DNA of 64,000 nt. Source: Thiobacter sp964445085 (lineage in GTDB: Bacteria > Pseudomonadota > Gammaproteobacteria > Burkholderiales > Thiobacteraceae). The stretch lies in the NCBI GenBank assembly GCA_964445085.1, contig CAYUJV010000001.1:9695-73694 (forward strand). Reading direction: 5' to 3'. The position numbers and the translations under genes are program-made. Under the pieces are notes generated by a model that worked only from the letters and a program-made list of their open reading frames with translations, did no database searches and was not told the origin of the DNA. Below are positions 32,743 through 40,933 of the stretch, piece after piece; the first letter of the stretch is position 1; every line of letters begins with the position of its first letter.

Positions 32743-32964
32743 CTAGGCCGCCTGATAGCGCGGGTAGCTGTTGTCGATGATGCAGGTGTTGTCCACCGGG
32801 CACACGGCGACGCACTGCGGCTCGTCGAAATAGCCGATGCACTCGGTGCATTTCTCCGGCTTGATGATGAAGGTGCCGTCCTTTTCGCGGATGGCGTTGT
32901 TGGGGCACTCCGGTTCGCACGCCGAGCAGGCGGTGCATTGGGAAGCGACGATCTTGTAAGCCAT
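32743..32964 (-). CDS. fdxN: Ferredoxin FdxN (two [4Fe-4S])
   Basis: A 73-residue ferredoxin with clusters CTACSACEPEC and CTECIGYFDEPQCVAVC; the six-residue insert in the second cluster (C-x2-C-x8-C-x3-C) is typical of nif-linked FdxN. It directly follows nifB, where FdxN is known to support NifB catalysis. Confidence 0.92.
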   Translation of the reverse strand: MAYKIVASQCTACSACEPECPNNAIREKDGTFIIKPEKCTECIGYFDEPQCVAVCPVDNTCIIDNSYPRYQAA

Positions 32965-32996
32965 GGTCTTGCTCTCCTAGCTGTTGCTTGAAAATC

Positions 32997-34556
32997 TCAT
33001 GCCGCGATGAAGGCGCCCTGGCGGATGCTCGCGTCGCCGCGCTCCTGGTGCACGATCTCGCCGCTCTTCACCTTTTCCAGGTAGTCCTTGAAGTAGCGCA
33101 GGGCAGACTGTTCGATGTACTCGTTGGCGTACTGGTCCACCGCGTCGATGCCGGCGGCCTTCAGGTCGGCCTTGGGACAGCCGCCGATCTTGGCCACGAA
33201 CACCGCATGGCAGTCGTTGATGGCGCGGATCACCGTGGCGAGCGTGTCCTCCTCGCCGAAGCCGCCCTGGCAGTACATGTCCACCCGGCGATGGCCGACG
33301 AACTTGGCGCCGGACGTCGAGAGTTCGTAGATCTGAAACTCGTGGGCGTGCCCGAAGTGCTCGTTGATGCGGCCGCTGCCCTTGGTGGCGACGGCCACCA
33401 GCATCCTGAGGCCGGCGAATTCGCCGGACATGTCTTCCAGTTCCGCCTGCCGCGCCTCGACCTTGGCCTGGCGTTCCTTCTCCACGGCTTCCTGGTAGGC
33501 CTTGCGGCCCTCCAGGTCATAGGTGACTTCCATCGCTTCGATCTTTTCGGTGGTGAACTCGGCGCTGCGGTCCTCGCCCAGCAGGCCGACGGCGTCGGCC
33601 CGGCACTGGCGGCAGTGGCGCATCATGTTCATCTCGCCCTCGCACTGGTCCTGCAGGGCCTTGAGCTCCTGCGCGGTGGGGCCGCGCTGGCCGTTGAGGC
33701 CGAACACGGTGCCGTGCTCCGGTGCCGAGATGAGCGGCATGATGTTGTGCAGGAAGGCGCCGCGGGATTTCACCGCCCTGTTCACCTCGACCAGGTGCTG
33801 GTCGTTGATGCCGGGGATCATCACCGAGTTGACCTTGCACAGGATGCCGCGCTCGGTCAGCATCTCCAGGCCGCGCAGCTGGTGCTCGCTCAGGATGCGC
33901 GCCGCGTCGATGCCCTTCCAGCGCTTGTTCTTCCAGAAGATCCACGGGTAGATGTGCTGCCCCACTTCCGGATCGACCATGTTGATGGTGATGGTGACGT
34001 GGTCGATGTTGTACTGGGACAGGCGATCGACGTGCTCGGGCAGCGCCAGACCATTGGTGGACACGCACAGCTTGATGTCCGGTGCGGTCTTGGCCACCAG
34101 CTCGAAGGTCTTGAAGGTCTTTTCGGGATTGGCGAGGGGGTCTCCGGGGCCGGCGATGCCCAGCACCGTCATCTGCGGAATGGTGGAGGCCACCGCCAGC
34201 ACCTTCTTCGCCGCCTGCTCCGGCGTGAGCTTCTCGCTCACCACACCGGGACGCGACTCGTTGGCGCAATCGTACTTGCGGTTGCAGTAGTTGCACTGGA
34301 TGTTGCAGGCCGGCGCCACGGCCACGTGCATGCGTGCGTAATGGTGATGGGCCTCCTCGCTGTAGCAGGGATGGTTCTTCACCTTCTCCCAGATTTCCGG
34401 CGGCAGGTCGTTCTGCCCCGCGCCCGAGCCGCAGCTGGCCTTGCCGCTGCCGCCCGAGGTGCCGCAGCCCTTGTGCTCGGCCATCTGCTGCATGATCTGA
34501 TCGAGAGGCTTGATCTGATCGATGCCCACGCTCGCCACACTTGCCTGATTGTCCAT
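32997..34556 (-). CDS. nifB: FeMo-cofactor biosynthesis radical SAM protein NifB
   Basis: A 519-residue radical SAM enzyme that makes NifB-co, the [8Fe-9S-C] core of FeMo-cofactor. The SAM cluster motif C-x3-C-x2-C is at residues 84-91 (ACNIQCNYC). A C-terminal NifX-like domain occupies about 390-500 (MLVAVATKGSGRINEHFGHA). The ATG at 34556 follows AGGAG. Upstream are a sigma-54 promoter and two NifA sites. Confidence 0.97.
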   Translation of the reverse strand: MDNQASVASVGIDQIKPLDQIMQQMAEHKGCGTSGGSGKASCGSGAGQNDLPPEIWEKVKNHPCYSEEAHHHYARMHVAVAPACNIQCNYCNRKYDCANESRPGVVSEKLTPEQAAKKVLAVASTIPQMTVLGIAGPGDPLANPEKTFKTFELVAKTAPDIKLCVSTNGLALPEHVDRLSQYNIDHVTITINMVDPEVGQHIYPWIFWKNKRWKGIDAARILSEHQLRGLEMLTERGILCKVNSVMIPGINDQHLVEVNRAVKSRGAFLHNIMPLISAPEHGTVFGLNGQRGPTAQELKALQDQCEGEMNMMRHCRQCRADAVGLLGEDRSAEFTTEKIEAMEVTYDLEGRKAYQEAVEKERQAKVEARQAELEDMSGEFAGLRMLVAVATKGSGRINEHFGHAHEFQIYELSTSGAKFVGHRRVDMYCQGGFGEEDTLATVIRAINDCHAVFVAKIGGCPKADLKAAGIDAVDQYANEYIEQSALRYFKDYLEKVKSGEIVHQERGDASIRQGAFIAA

Positions 34557-34635
34557 GCCCTGGCTCCTGTCCGGTTCAACCGCTGGCGATCGCGCCAGCG
34601 ACCGCCCGTCAAATGAGTTCGTACACGAGCCGTTC

Positions 34636-34651
34636 AGCAACAAGCATGCCA
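34636..34651 (-). promoter_or_regulatory. Sigma-54 promoter of the nifB operon
   Basis: On the minus strand this reads TGGCAT-GCTTG-TTGCT, one mismatch to the -24/-12 consensus. It lies 80 bases upstream of the nifB ATG. Confidence 0.9.
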
Positions 34652-34708
34652 CTCGAAGATTTCAACGAAATGCCGCAGGATTGAGGCACTTGGCGTGCCT
34701 GAGGCGTT

Positions 34709-34724
34709 TGTCGCAACTGCTACA
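34709..34724. promoter_or_regulatory. NifA enhancer site 1 for nifB
   Basis: TGT-CGCAACTGCT-ACA is an exact TGT-N10-ACA match, 58 bases from the -24 element. Confidence 0.87.
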
Positions 34725-34748
34725 AATGGAGACCGGCGGGGAGGGAAT

Positions 34749-34764
34749 TGTCGGGAAGACTACA
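34749..34764. promoter_or_regulatory. NifA enhancer site 2 for nifB
   Basis: TGT-CGGGAAGACT-ACA, a second exact match, offset by 40 bases from the first. Confidence 0.82.
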
Positions 34765-34892
34765 GCAGTGGAAGCAATGCAATGGTTTGCGCCGCCAACG
34801 TGGCCTTTCGTGGGGAAATGCGGCGCGCCGGCCGAGTGCGCAATGGGAAGCGCGGATGCGAACTCGGTCCGCGCTGGTTTTGCAGCCCACTG

Positions 34893-36509
34893 CTAAAGGC
34901 GTTTGACTTCGATGTTGTACTTCTGCAGCGCGTAGCCGATCTGACGGGGCGTCAGATTCAGCAGGCGCGCGGCCTTCGCCTGCACCCAGCCGCACTGCTC
35001 CATCGCCCACACCAGGCGCTCGCGTTCCGTCGTGAAGACTGGTTCTTCCGTGCCGGCAGGCTCGTCGGTTGCGCCCGGCGGAGCGCTTCGGGCAGCGGCC
35101 GCGACCGGGGCGATCGAAACCACCTGCTGCGCCTGACCGTAGTGCTGCAGCACCTGCGAGAAGCACTTGTTCTGCTGGCAGGGCAGGTCCACGTCCTGGA
35201 TCACATTGCCCCGGGTCATGGTGGCGGTGCGCTCGACGCAGTTCTCCAGCTCCCGCACATTGCCGGGCCAGTTGCACTTGAGCATGACTTCCAGCGCCTC
35301 GGGCGAAATGGACAGCTTGCGTTCGTTCTCCTTGTTGAACTTGTCCAGGAAGTGCTCCACCAGCAGCGGAATGTCTTCCCGCCGCTCGCGCAGGGGCGGC
35401 AGGAAGATGCTCACCACGTTGACGCGGTAATAGAGGTCGGCGCGAAAGGTGCCCTTCGCCACATCTTCTTCCATGTTGCGGTTGGTGGCGGCGATCAGGC
35501 GCACATCGACCTTGATCGACTTGTTCCCGCCCACGCGTTCGAACTCCCGCTCCTGCAGCACGCGCAGCAGCTTGGTCTGGAACGACGGCGAGATTTCCCC
35601 CAGCTCATCCAGAAACAGCGTGCCGCCCTGGGCCATTTCGAAGCGGCCCTTGCGTTCCTGCGTGGCGCCGGTGAAGGACCCTTTTTCGTGGCCGAACAGT
35701 TCGGACTCGAGCAGCGTCTCGGACAGGGCGGCGCAGTTGACCTTGATGAAGGGGGCGTCCTTGCGCGGGCTCAGGTAGTGGATCGAGCGGGCGATCACCT
35801 CTTTGCCGGTGCCGCTCTCGCCGCGCAGGAGCACGGTCGACTTGCCCGGTGCCGCCTGGTGCACCTCGGCGAAGACTTCCTGCATGCGCTTGCTGCGGCC
35901 GATGACGTTGTCCAGGCGGTACCTGCCCTGCAGTTCCTTCTGCAGGCGATGCTGGTACTGCATCAGTTCCTCGCGCTCGGCAGCGACGTTGTCGTGCAGG
36001 CGGGTGATCTGGCCGATCAGGTTGGCGATCATGGCCAGGAAGCGCACGTCCGCTTCGAAGTTGACCGGGCCGCCGTCCACCTCGCGGTCCACGCTCAACA
36101 CCCCCACGGTTTCGCGCCCCACCTTGATCGGCACGCCGATGAAGGCGACCACGCGCCCTTCCGCCATGCTGCGCGAGCCGGTTCGGTTGAGGAACAGGGG
36201 CTCCTTCGCCACGTCCGGTATCACCATGGGCATGCCGGTCTCGAGGATCCGCCCGGTGATGCCCTCCCCTTTGCGGAAACGCCCGCGTTGCGCCGCCTCG
36301 GCCGACATGCCCGTTGCCTCAACTACGTGCAGGTCGCCGGATGCCTGCACCAAACTGATCATGCCGCGCCGCATCTTGAGGTGCGACGAAAGCACGCCGA
36401 GCACCTCTCTCGCCGTCTTGTTCAGGTCGAGGGAGGAACTCAGTATCTTGCTGATTTCATATATGGTTGCGAGCTCGATGCTCGCCTCGTGCGTCGGAAA
36501 TGCGCCCAT
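34893..36509 (-). CDS. nifA: Nif-specific sigma-54 activator NifA
   Basis: A 538-residue activator: GAF domain at about 20-170; AAA+ domain at 200-430 with Walker A GESGTGKE (230-237), the sigma-54 contact loop GSFTGA (277-282) and DELGE; and a C-terminal helix-turn-helix (LLNLTPRQIGYALQKY). Cys412, 424, 444 and 449 form the exact C-x11-C-x19-C-x4-C of oxygen-sensitive NifA, so no NifL partner is expected and none is present. The ATG at 36509 is preferred over a TTG at 36545, though its ribosome site is weak. Confidence 0.96.
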   Translation of the reverse strand: MGAFPTHEASIELATIYEISKILSSSLDLNKTAREVLGVLSSHLKMRRGMISLVQASGDLHVVEATGMSAEAAQRGRFRKGEGITGRILETGMPMVIPDVAKEPLFLNRTGSRSMAEGRVVAFIGVPIKVGRETVGVLSVDREVDGGPVNFEADVRFLAMIANLIGQITRLHDNVAAEREELMQYQHRLQKELQGRYRLDNVIGRSKRMQEVFAEVHQAAPGKSTVLLRGESGTGKEVIARSIHYLSPRKDAPFIKVNCAALSETLLESELFGHEKGSFTGATQERKGRFEMAQGGTLFLDELGEISPSFQTKLLRVLQEREFERVGGNKSIKVDVRLIAATNRNMEEDVAKGTFRADLYYRVNVVSIFLPPLRERREDIPLLVEHFLDKFNKENERKLSISPEALEVMLKCNWPGNVRELENCVERTATMTRGNVIQDVDLPCQQNKCFSQVLQHYGQAQQVVSIAPVAAAARSAPPGATDEPAGTEEPVFTTERERLVWAMEQCGWVQAKAARLLNLTPRQIGYALQKYNIEVKRL

Positions 36510-36580
36510 ATCAGCCAACCCCGCTGGGCCGGATGACGGCCCCAAGAAACAACAATGGTGACACCATGGTCATTTCAGGG

Positions 36581-36596
36581 AGCAAGTAGCGTGCCA
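36581..36596 (-). promoter_or_regulatory. Sigma-54 promoter upstream of nifA
   Basis: On the minus strand this reads TGGCAC-GCTAC-TTGCT, a perfect -24/-12 element 72 bases before the nifA ATG. No TGT-N10-ACA was seen just upstream. NtrC or another enhancer-binding protein may therefore drive it. Confidence 0.9.
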
Positions 36597-36650
36597 AAGA
36601 GCCGTGGCCGTCCCGACCTCGGCGCGCCCGTTTCCCAAAGGAACAGCGCC

Positions 36651-36667
36651 TGGAGCCGGTGGCTCCA
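36651..36667. promoter_or_regulatory. 17-base dyad upstream of the nifA promoter
   Basis: TGGAGCC-GGT-GGCTCCA is a perfect dyad 55 bases beyond the -24 element, with the overall size of an NtrC site but different half-sites. It also lies just after the glgP stop, so it could instead be a terminator-type hairpin; no T-run follows. Confidence 0.35.
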
Positions 36668-36678
36668 CTCGTCACGGA

Positions 36679-39225
36679 TCACCGCTGCCACAGAATGTGC
36701 GCGGCTTCCAGCGGCACCGCCACGCCGTCGCGCCGCGGTATCATCCGCGGCGTGTAATCCGACGCCGCACGGGCTGCAGGCACCGCTGCGCCATAGGCAT
36801 AGCCGTTGGCCGCGCCTACCAGTTGCCGCACGCGCGTCATCTCCACCCGCTCGGCTTCGGCGCCGCCGCGGCCATCGGCATAGAGCTCGACCCGCACCAT
36901 TTCCGGATCGAGGTCGTCCAGATACACCTGCACTTCGAACAGGTGCTGCCCGCCCCGGCTCTCCAACTTCAGCTCGCCGAAGCGCAGCGCACCCCAGGTT
37001 TGCGCCAGCATATGGCGCCAGTCGACGATTTCGGCGCCGGTGGCGCCGTTGGCGGCGGCCCGCCCGCGGTAGGCTGCGGCGGCCGGGAGATAATGGGCTT
37101 CGGTATATTCGCGCACCGCGCGGTTGGTGGAAAAGCGCGGCGTCAGGCGGGCCATGCTCTCCCGCATCCGCGCCACCCAGGCGGTGGGGATGCCCTGTTC
37201 GTCGCGGCTATAGAATTCGGGGATCACCTCGCGTTCCAGCAGGTCGTAGAGCGCGGCCGCCTCGCTGGCGTCCCAGGCGGGATCATCGTCATGCTCCAGG
37301 CGGTCGCCCAGCGCCCAGCCGACTTCCGGCGCGTAGGCTTCCGCCCACCAGCCGTCCAGCTCGGACAGGTTGATGCCGCCGTTGACCAGCACCTTCATGC
37401 CGCTGGTTCCGCAGGCTTCCCACGGGCGCCGCGGCGTGTTGAGCCACACATCCACCCCCTGCACCAGCTGCTCGGTCAGCTGCATGTCGTAGTCGCTGAG
37501 GAAGATCGCGTGGGGACGCACCTCGGGTCTGCGGATGAAGCGCGTCCATTCCCGGATCAGGGCCTGACCCTCCTGGTCTGCGGGATGGGCCTTGCCGGCG
37601 ATGATGATCTGCACCGGGCGCTGCGGATGGGTCAGCAGGCGCAGCAATCGCTCCGGGTCGTGCAGCAGCAGGTTGGGGCGCTTGTAGCTCGCGAAGCGGC
37701 GCGCAAACCCGAGCGTCAGGATGTTGGGGTCGAACAGATGCCTGGCCGCCTCGACCGCCGCCGGCGATGCGCCGGAGGCGGCGAGTTGCCGGGACAGGCG
37801 TTGGCGCGCGTACTCGACCAGGGCGGTGCTGGCCGCGGTGCGAAACTGCCACAGCCTGGCGTCGGGAATGGCACGGATGCCCTGCTCCAGACTCTCCACC
37901 GCCCCCAGCCAGCGGTTCTTGCCGCAGGCTTCCGTCCACAGCGCATCCGCGGCTGCCGAGTCCCAGGTCGGCATGTGCACGCCATTGGTCACGTGGCCGA
38001 CCGGGATTTCGTCCTGCGGCCAGCGCGGGAACAGCGGCGCGAACAGGCGCCGGCTCACCCTGCCGTGCAGGCGGCTCACGCCATTGACCGCGCCGCTACC
38101 GCGGATCGCCAGGTAGGCCATGTTGAACGGCTCCAGCGCATCCTGCGGGTTCCGCCGGCCCAGGGCCAGCAGATCGTGTCGGGAGATGCCGAGCTGCTGC
38201 TCGGCATAGGCACCGAGATACTGCTCGATGAGCGCCGGCGCGAAGCGATCGAAGCCGGCCGCCACCGCCGTGTGCGTGGTGAACAGGTTGCCCGCCCGGG
38301 TGACGGCCAGCGCGACCTCGAAGCTGCGCCCGCTTGCCGCCATGAAGCTGCGCGCGCGCTCCAGCACCGCGAACGCGGCATGCCCTTCGTTCAGATGGCA
38401 GACTTCCGGCTCGACGCCGAGCGCCGCGAGCAGGCGCCAGCCGCCGATGCCCAGCAGCAATTCCTGCTTCAGGCGCAGCTCCGGCCCGCCGCCATACAGC
38501 TCGCTGGTGATGCCGCGATGCGCCGGGTAGTTCGCGGCATCGTTGCTGTCCAGCAGGTACAGCTTCACGCGGCCGACCTGCACCTGCCAGGCGCGCAGCC
38601 ACACCGAGTAGCCGGGCAGGTCGATCTCCAGGCGCAGCCACTCCCCGTCCGCCTTGCGCAGAGGCGTGATCGGCAACTGCCCGGGGTCGTTGTAGGGGAA
38701 CAGCGCCTGTTGCGCGCCGTCCTGGTCGATCACCTGGCGGAAATAGCCCTGCTGGTAGAGCAGCCCCACGCCGACCACCGGGACGCCCAGGTCGCTGGCG
38801 GCCTTGAGCTGGTCGCCGGCCACGTTGCCCAGCCCGCCCGAGTAGATGGGCAGGGCGTCGCTCAGCATGAATTCCATGCTGAAATACGCCACCCCGCCGA
38901 GGACAGCCTCGGGATGGGCCTGCTGAAACCACGCCGGCGCCGCCGCCGCGTCCCGCCTGGCGTGCACCAGATCCTCGACGTCCTTGCGGAAAGCGGGATC
39001 GGCCAGGACACGCTGGAGGGTCTCCCGCGACACCGTCTGCAGCACGACCCAGGGGTTGTGCGTCAGTTCCCACAACACGGGATCCAGCCGCCGCCACACC
39101 TGGTCGGTGGCGTGGTTCCACGCCGAACGCAGGTCCAGGGCAAGCTCGGACAGGGCATCGAATCCCTCCACATCCGCGGACAGGATGCGCTGCTTCGGGT
39201 GCCTGCCTCGTGTTGCTTCGCTCAC
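36679..39225 (-). CDS. glgP: Alpha-glucan (glycogen) phosphorylase
   Basis: An 848-residue GT35 phosphorylase of the shorter alpha-glucan phosphorylase type that releases glucose-1-phosphate from glycogen. Seen: YFSMEFMLSDALPIYSGGLG, HLNEGHAAFAVLERAR, and the PLP-binding end with EACGTSGMKVLVNGG. The start is a GTG behind GGAGGAGCGGCG. Last gene of zwf-tkt-pgm-glgP, reading toward nifA. Confidence 0.93.
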   Translation of the reverse strand: MSEATRGRHPKQRILSADVEGFDALSELALDLRSAWNHATDQVWRRLDPVLWELTHNPWVVLQTVSRETLQRVLADPAFRKDVEDLVHARRDAAAAPAWFQQAHPEAVLGGVAYFSMEFMLSDALPIYSGGLGNVAGDQLKAASDLGVPVVGVGLLYQQGYFRQVIDQDGAQQALFPYNDPGQLPITPLRKADGEWLRLEIDLPGYSVWLRAWQVQVGRVKLYLLDSNDAANYPAHRGITSELYGGGPELRLKQELLLGIGGWRLLAALGVEPEVCHLNEGHAAFAVLERARSFMAASGRSFEVALAVTRAGNLFTTHTAVAAGFDRFAPALIEQYLGAYAEQQLGISRHDLLALGRRNPQDALEPFNMAYLAIRGSGAVNGVSRLHGRVSRRLFAPLFPRWPQDEIPVGHVTNGVHMPTWDSAAADALWTEACGKNRWLGAVESLEQGIRAIPDARLWQFRTAASTALVEYARQRLSRQLAASGASPAAVEAARHLFDPNILTLGFARRFASYKRPNLLLHDPERLLRLLTHPQRPVQIIIAGKAHPADQEGQALIREWTRFIRRPEVRPHAIFLSDYDMQLTEQLVQGVDVWLNTPRRPWEACGTSGMKVLVNGGINLSELDGWWAEAYAPEVGWALGDRLEHDDDPAWDASEAAALYDLLEREVIPEFYSRDEQGIPTAWVARMRESMARLTPRFSTNRAVREYTEAHYLPAAAAYRGRAAANGATGAEIVDWRHMLAQTWGALRFGELKLESRGGQHLFEVQVYLDDLDPEMVRVELYADGRGGAEAERVEMTRVRQLVGAANGYAYGAAVPAARAASDYTPRMIPRRDGVAVPLEAAHILWQR

Positions 39226-39258
39226 CGCCGCTCCTCCGAATTCGGACGCCCTGCCCCG

Positions 39259-40917
39259 CTACTGCGCCGGCGCCGCCAGCGCGGCGCTGACGATGGCCTG
39301 CGCTTCCTCTTCGATGCGGCGCAGATGGTCGGCGTCGCGGAAGCTCTCGGCATAGATCTTGTAGATGTCCTCGGTGCCCGAGGGACGCGCGGCGAACCAG
39401 CCGCTCTCGGCGACCACCTTCACGCCGCCGAGGGGCGCGCCGTTGCCCGGCGCGTGGGTGAGGATGCGCTGGATCTGTTCGCCCGCCAGCTCGGTGGATT
39501 TCACCTGCTGCGTCGAGAGCCGCGCCAGCACCTGCTTTTGCGCCGGCGTCGCCGGCGCCTCCATGCGATCGTAGACCGGTTCGCCCAGTTCGCGCGTCAG
39601 CGCGCGGTAGATTTCGCCGGGATCGCGCCCCATGCGCGCGGTGATCTCCGCCGCCAGCAAGGCCGGAATCATGCCGTCCTTGTCCGTCGTCCACACGCTG
39701 CCATCCCGCCGCACGAACGACGCGCCCGCGCTCTCCTCGCCGCCGAAGCCCAGCGTGCCGTCGTGCAAGCCCTGGACGAACCACTTGAAGCCGACCGGCA
39801 CTTCGTAGAGCGTGCGGCCGAGCCTGGCGGCGACCCGGTCGATCATCTGGCTGCTGACCATGGTCTTGCCCACCGCCGCATCCCGGCGCCAGTCGGGTCG
39901 ATGCTGGAACAGGTAGAAAATGGCGACCGCGAGGTAATGGTTGGGCGGCAGCAGGCCCGCGTTTCTGGTGACGACGCCGTGGCGGTCGTGATCGGTGTCG
40001 CAGGCGAAGGCGATGTCGTAGCGATCCTTGAGGCCGATCAAGCTCTGCATGGCCCAGGACGAGGACGGGTCCATGCGAATCCGGCCGTCCCAATCCACCG
40101 TCATGAAGCGGAAGGTCGGATCGACGGCCTCGTTCACCACCGTGAGGTCGAGGCCGTAGCGCTCGGCGATCGCGCCCCAGTAGCGGACGCCGGCGCCGCC
40201 CAGGGGGTCCACCGCCATGTGCAGCGTCGCGTCGCGGATCGCCCGCATGTCGAGCACGCGGGCGAGATCGCCGACGTAGGCGTTGAGAAAGTCATGGCGG
40301 TGCGTGGTCGCCGCGCGCCTGGCCTGTTCGAAGGCCATTCTTTTCACGCCCTTCAGGCCGCCTTCCAGCAGCGCGTTGGCGCGGGCTTCGATCCATGCCG
40401 TGACGTCCTTGTCCGCCGGCCCGCCGTTGGGCGGGTTGTACTTGAAGCCGCCGCTGTCGGGCGGATTGTGCGAGGGCGTGATGACGATGCCGTCCGCCAG
40501 TCCGGAAACGCGGCCGCGGTTGTGCACCAGGATGGCATGGGAAATCGCCGGCGTGGGCGTGTATTCGTCCTGCTCCGCGAGCATGACTTCCACGCCATTG
40601 GCCGCCAGCACTTCGAGCGCGCTGGCGAAGGCCGGCTCCGACAGCGCGTGGGTGTCGATCCCGAGAAACAGCGGGCCGTCGATGCCCTGCTGCCGCCGGT
40701 AGTCGCAGATGGCCTGGCTGATGGCGAGCACATGCCACTCGTTGAAGCTGTTGTCGAAGGCGGAGCCGCGATGCCCCGACGTGCCGAACGCGACCCGCTG
40801 CCCGGGCAGCGCCGGGTCGGGTGTGTTGCTGTAGTAGGCGGTGACGAGCCGCGCCACATTGACCAGCATCGCGGCCGGAGCGGGCTTGCCCGCCAGGGGG
40901 CTGGTTTGCGTGTCCAT
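39259..40917 (-). CDS. pgm: Phosphoglucomutase (alpha-D-glucose specific)
   Basis: A 552-residue phosphohexomutase that converts glucose-1-phosphate to glucose-6-phosphate. Seen: GTSGHRG near residue 46, the phosphoserine loop ITPSHNPP, the metal loop DTDHDRHG, and the phosphate-binding ARPSGTEDIYKIY near the end. Between glgP and tkt it links glycogen to the pentose phosphate route. The ATG at 40917 follows GAGGCGG. Confidence 0.95.
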   Translation of the reverse strand: MDTQTSPLAGKPAPAAMLVNVARLVTAYYSNTPDPALPGQRVAFGTSGHRGSAFDNSFNEWHVLAISQAICDYRRQQGIDGPLFLGIDTHALSEPAFASALEVLAANGVEVMLAEQDEYTPTPAISHAILVHNRGRVSGLADGIVITPSHNPPDSGGFKYNPPNGGPADKDVTAWIEARANALLEGGLKGVKRMAFEQARRAATTHRHDFLNAYVGDLARVLDMRAIRDATLHMAVDPLGGAGVRYWGAIAERYGLDLTVVNEAVDPTFRFMTVDWDGRIRMDPSSSWAMQSLIGLKDRYDIAFACDTDHDRHGVVTRNAGLLPPNHYLAVAIFYLFQHRPDWRRDAAVGKTMVSSQMIDRVAARLGRTLYEVPVGFKWFVQGLHDGTLGFGGEESAGASFVRRDGSVWTTDKDGMIPALLAAEITARMGRDPGEIYRALTRELGEPVYDRMEAPATPAQKQVLARLSTQQVKSTELAGEQIQRILTHAPGNGAPLGGVKVVAESGWFAARPSGTEDIYKIYAESFRDADHLRRIEEEAQAIVSAALAAPAQ

Positions 40918-40933
40918 GAGCGATCCGCCTCGT

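Larger units (their letters stand above)
34557..34892. other. Intergenic nifA-nifB region
   Basis: These 336 bases carry the nifB sigma-54 promoter and two NifA sites, listed separately. No additional gene is seen. No convincing nifA terminator is visible, so some nifA transcripts may run into nifB. Confidence 0.7.

Noticed and set aside
36510..36545. TTG start adding 12 residues to NifA
   Set aside because: The added residues (Gly/Pro-rich) are not part of the GAF domain and no ribosome site precedes the TTG.
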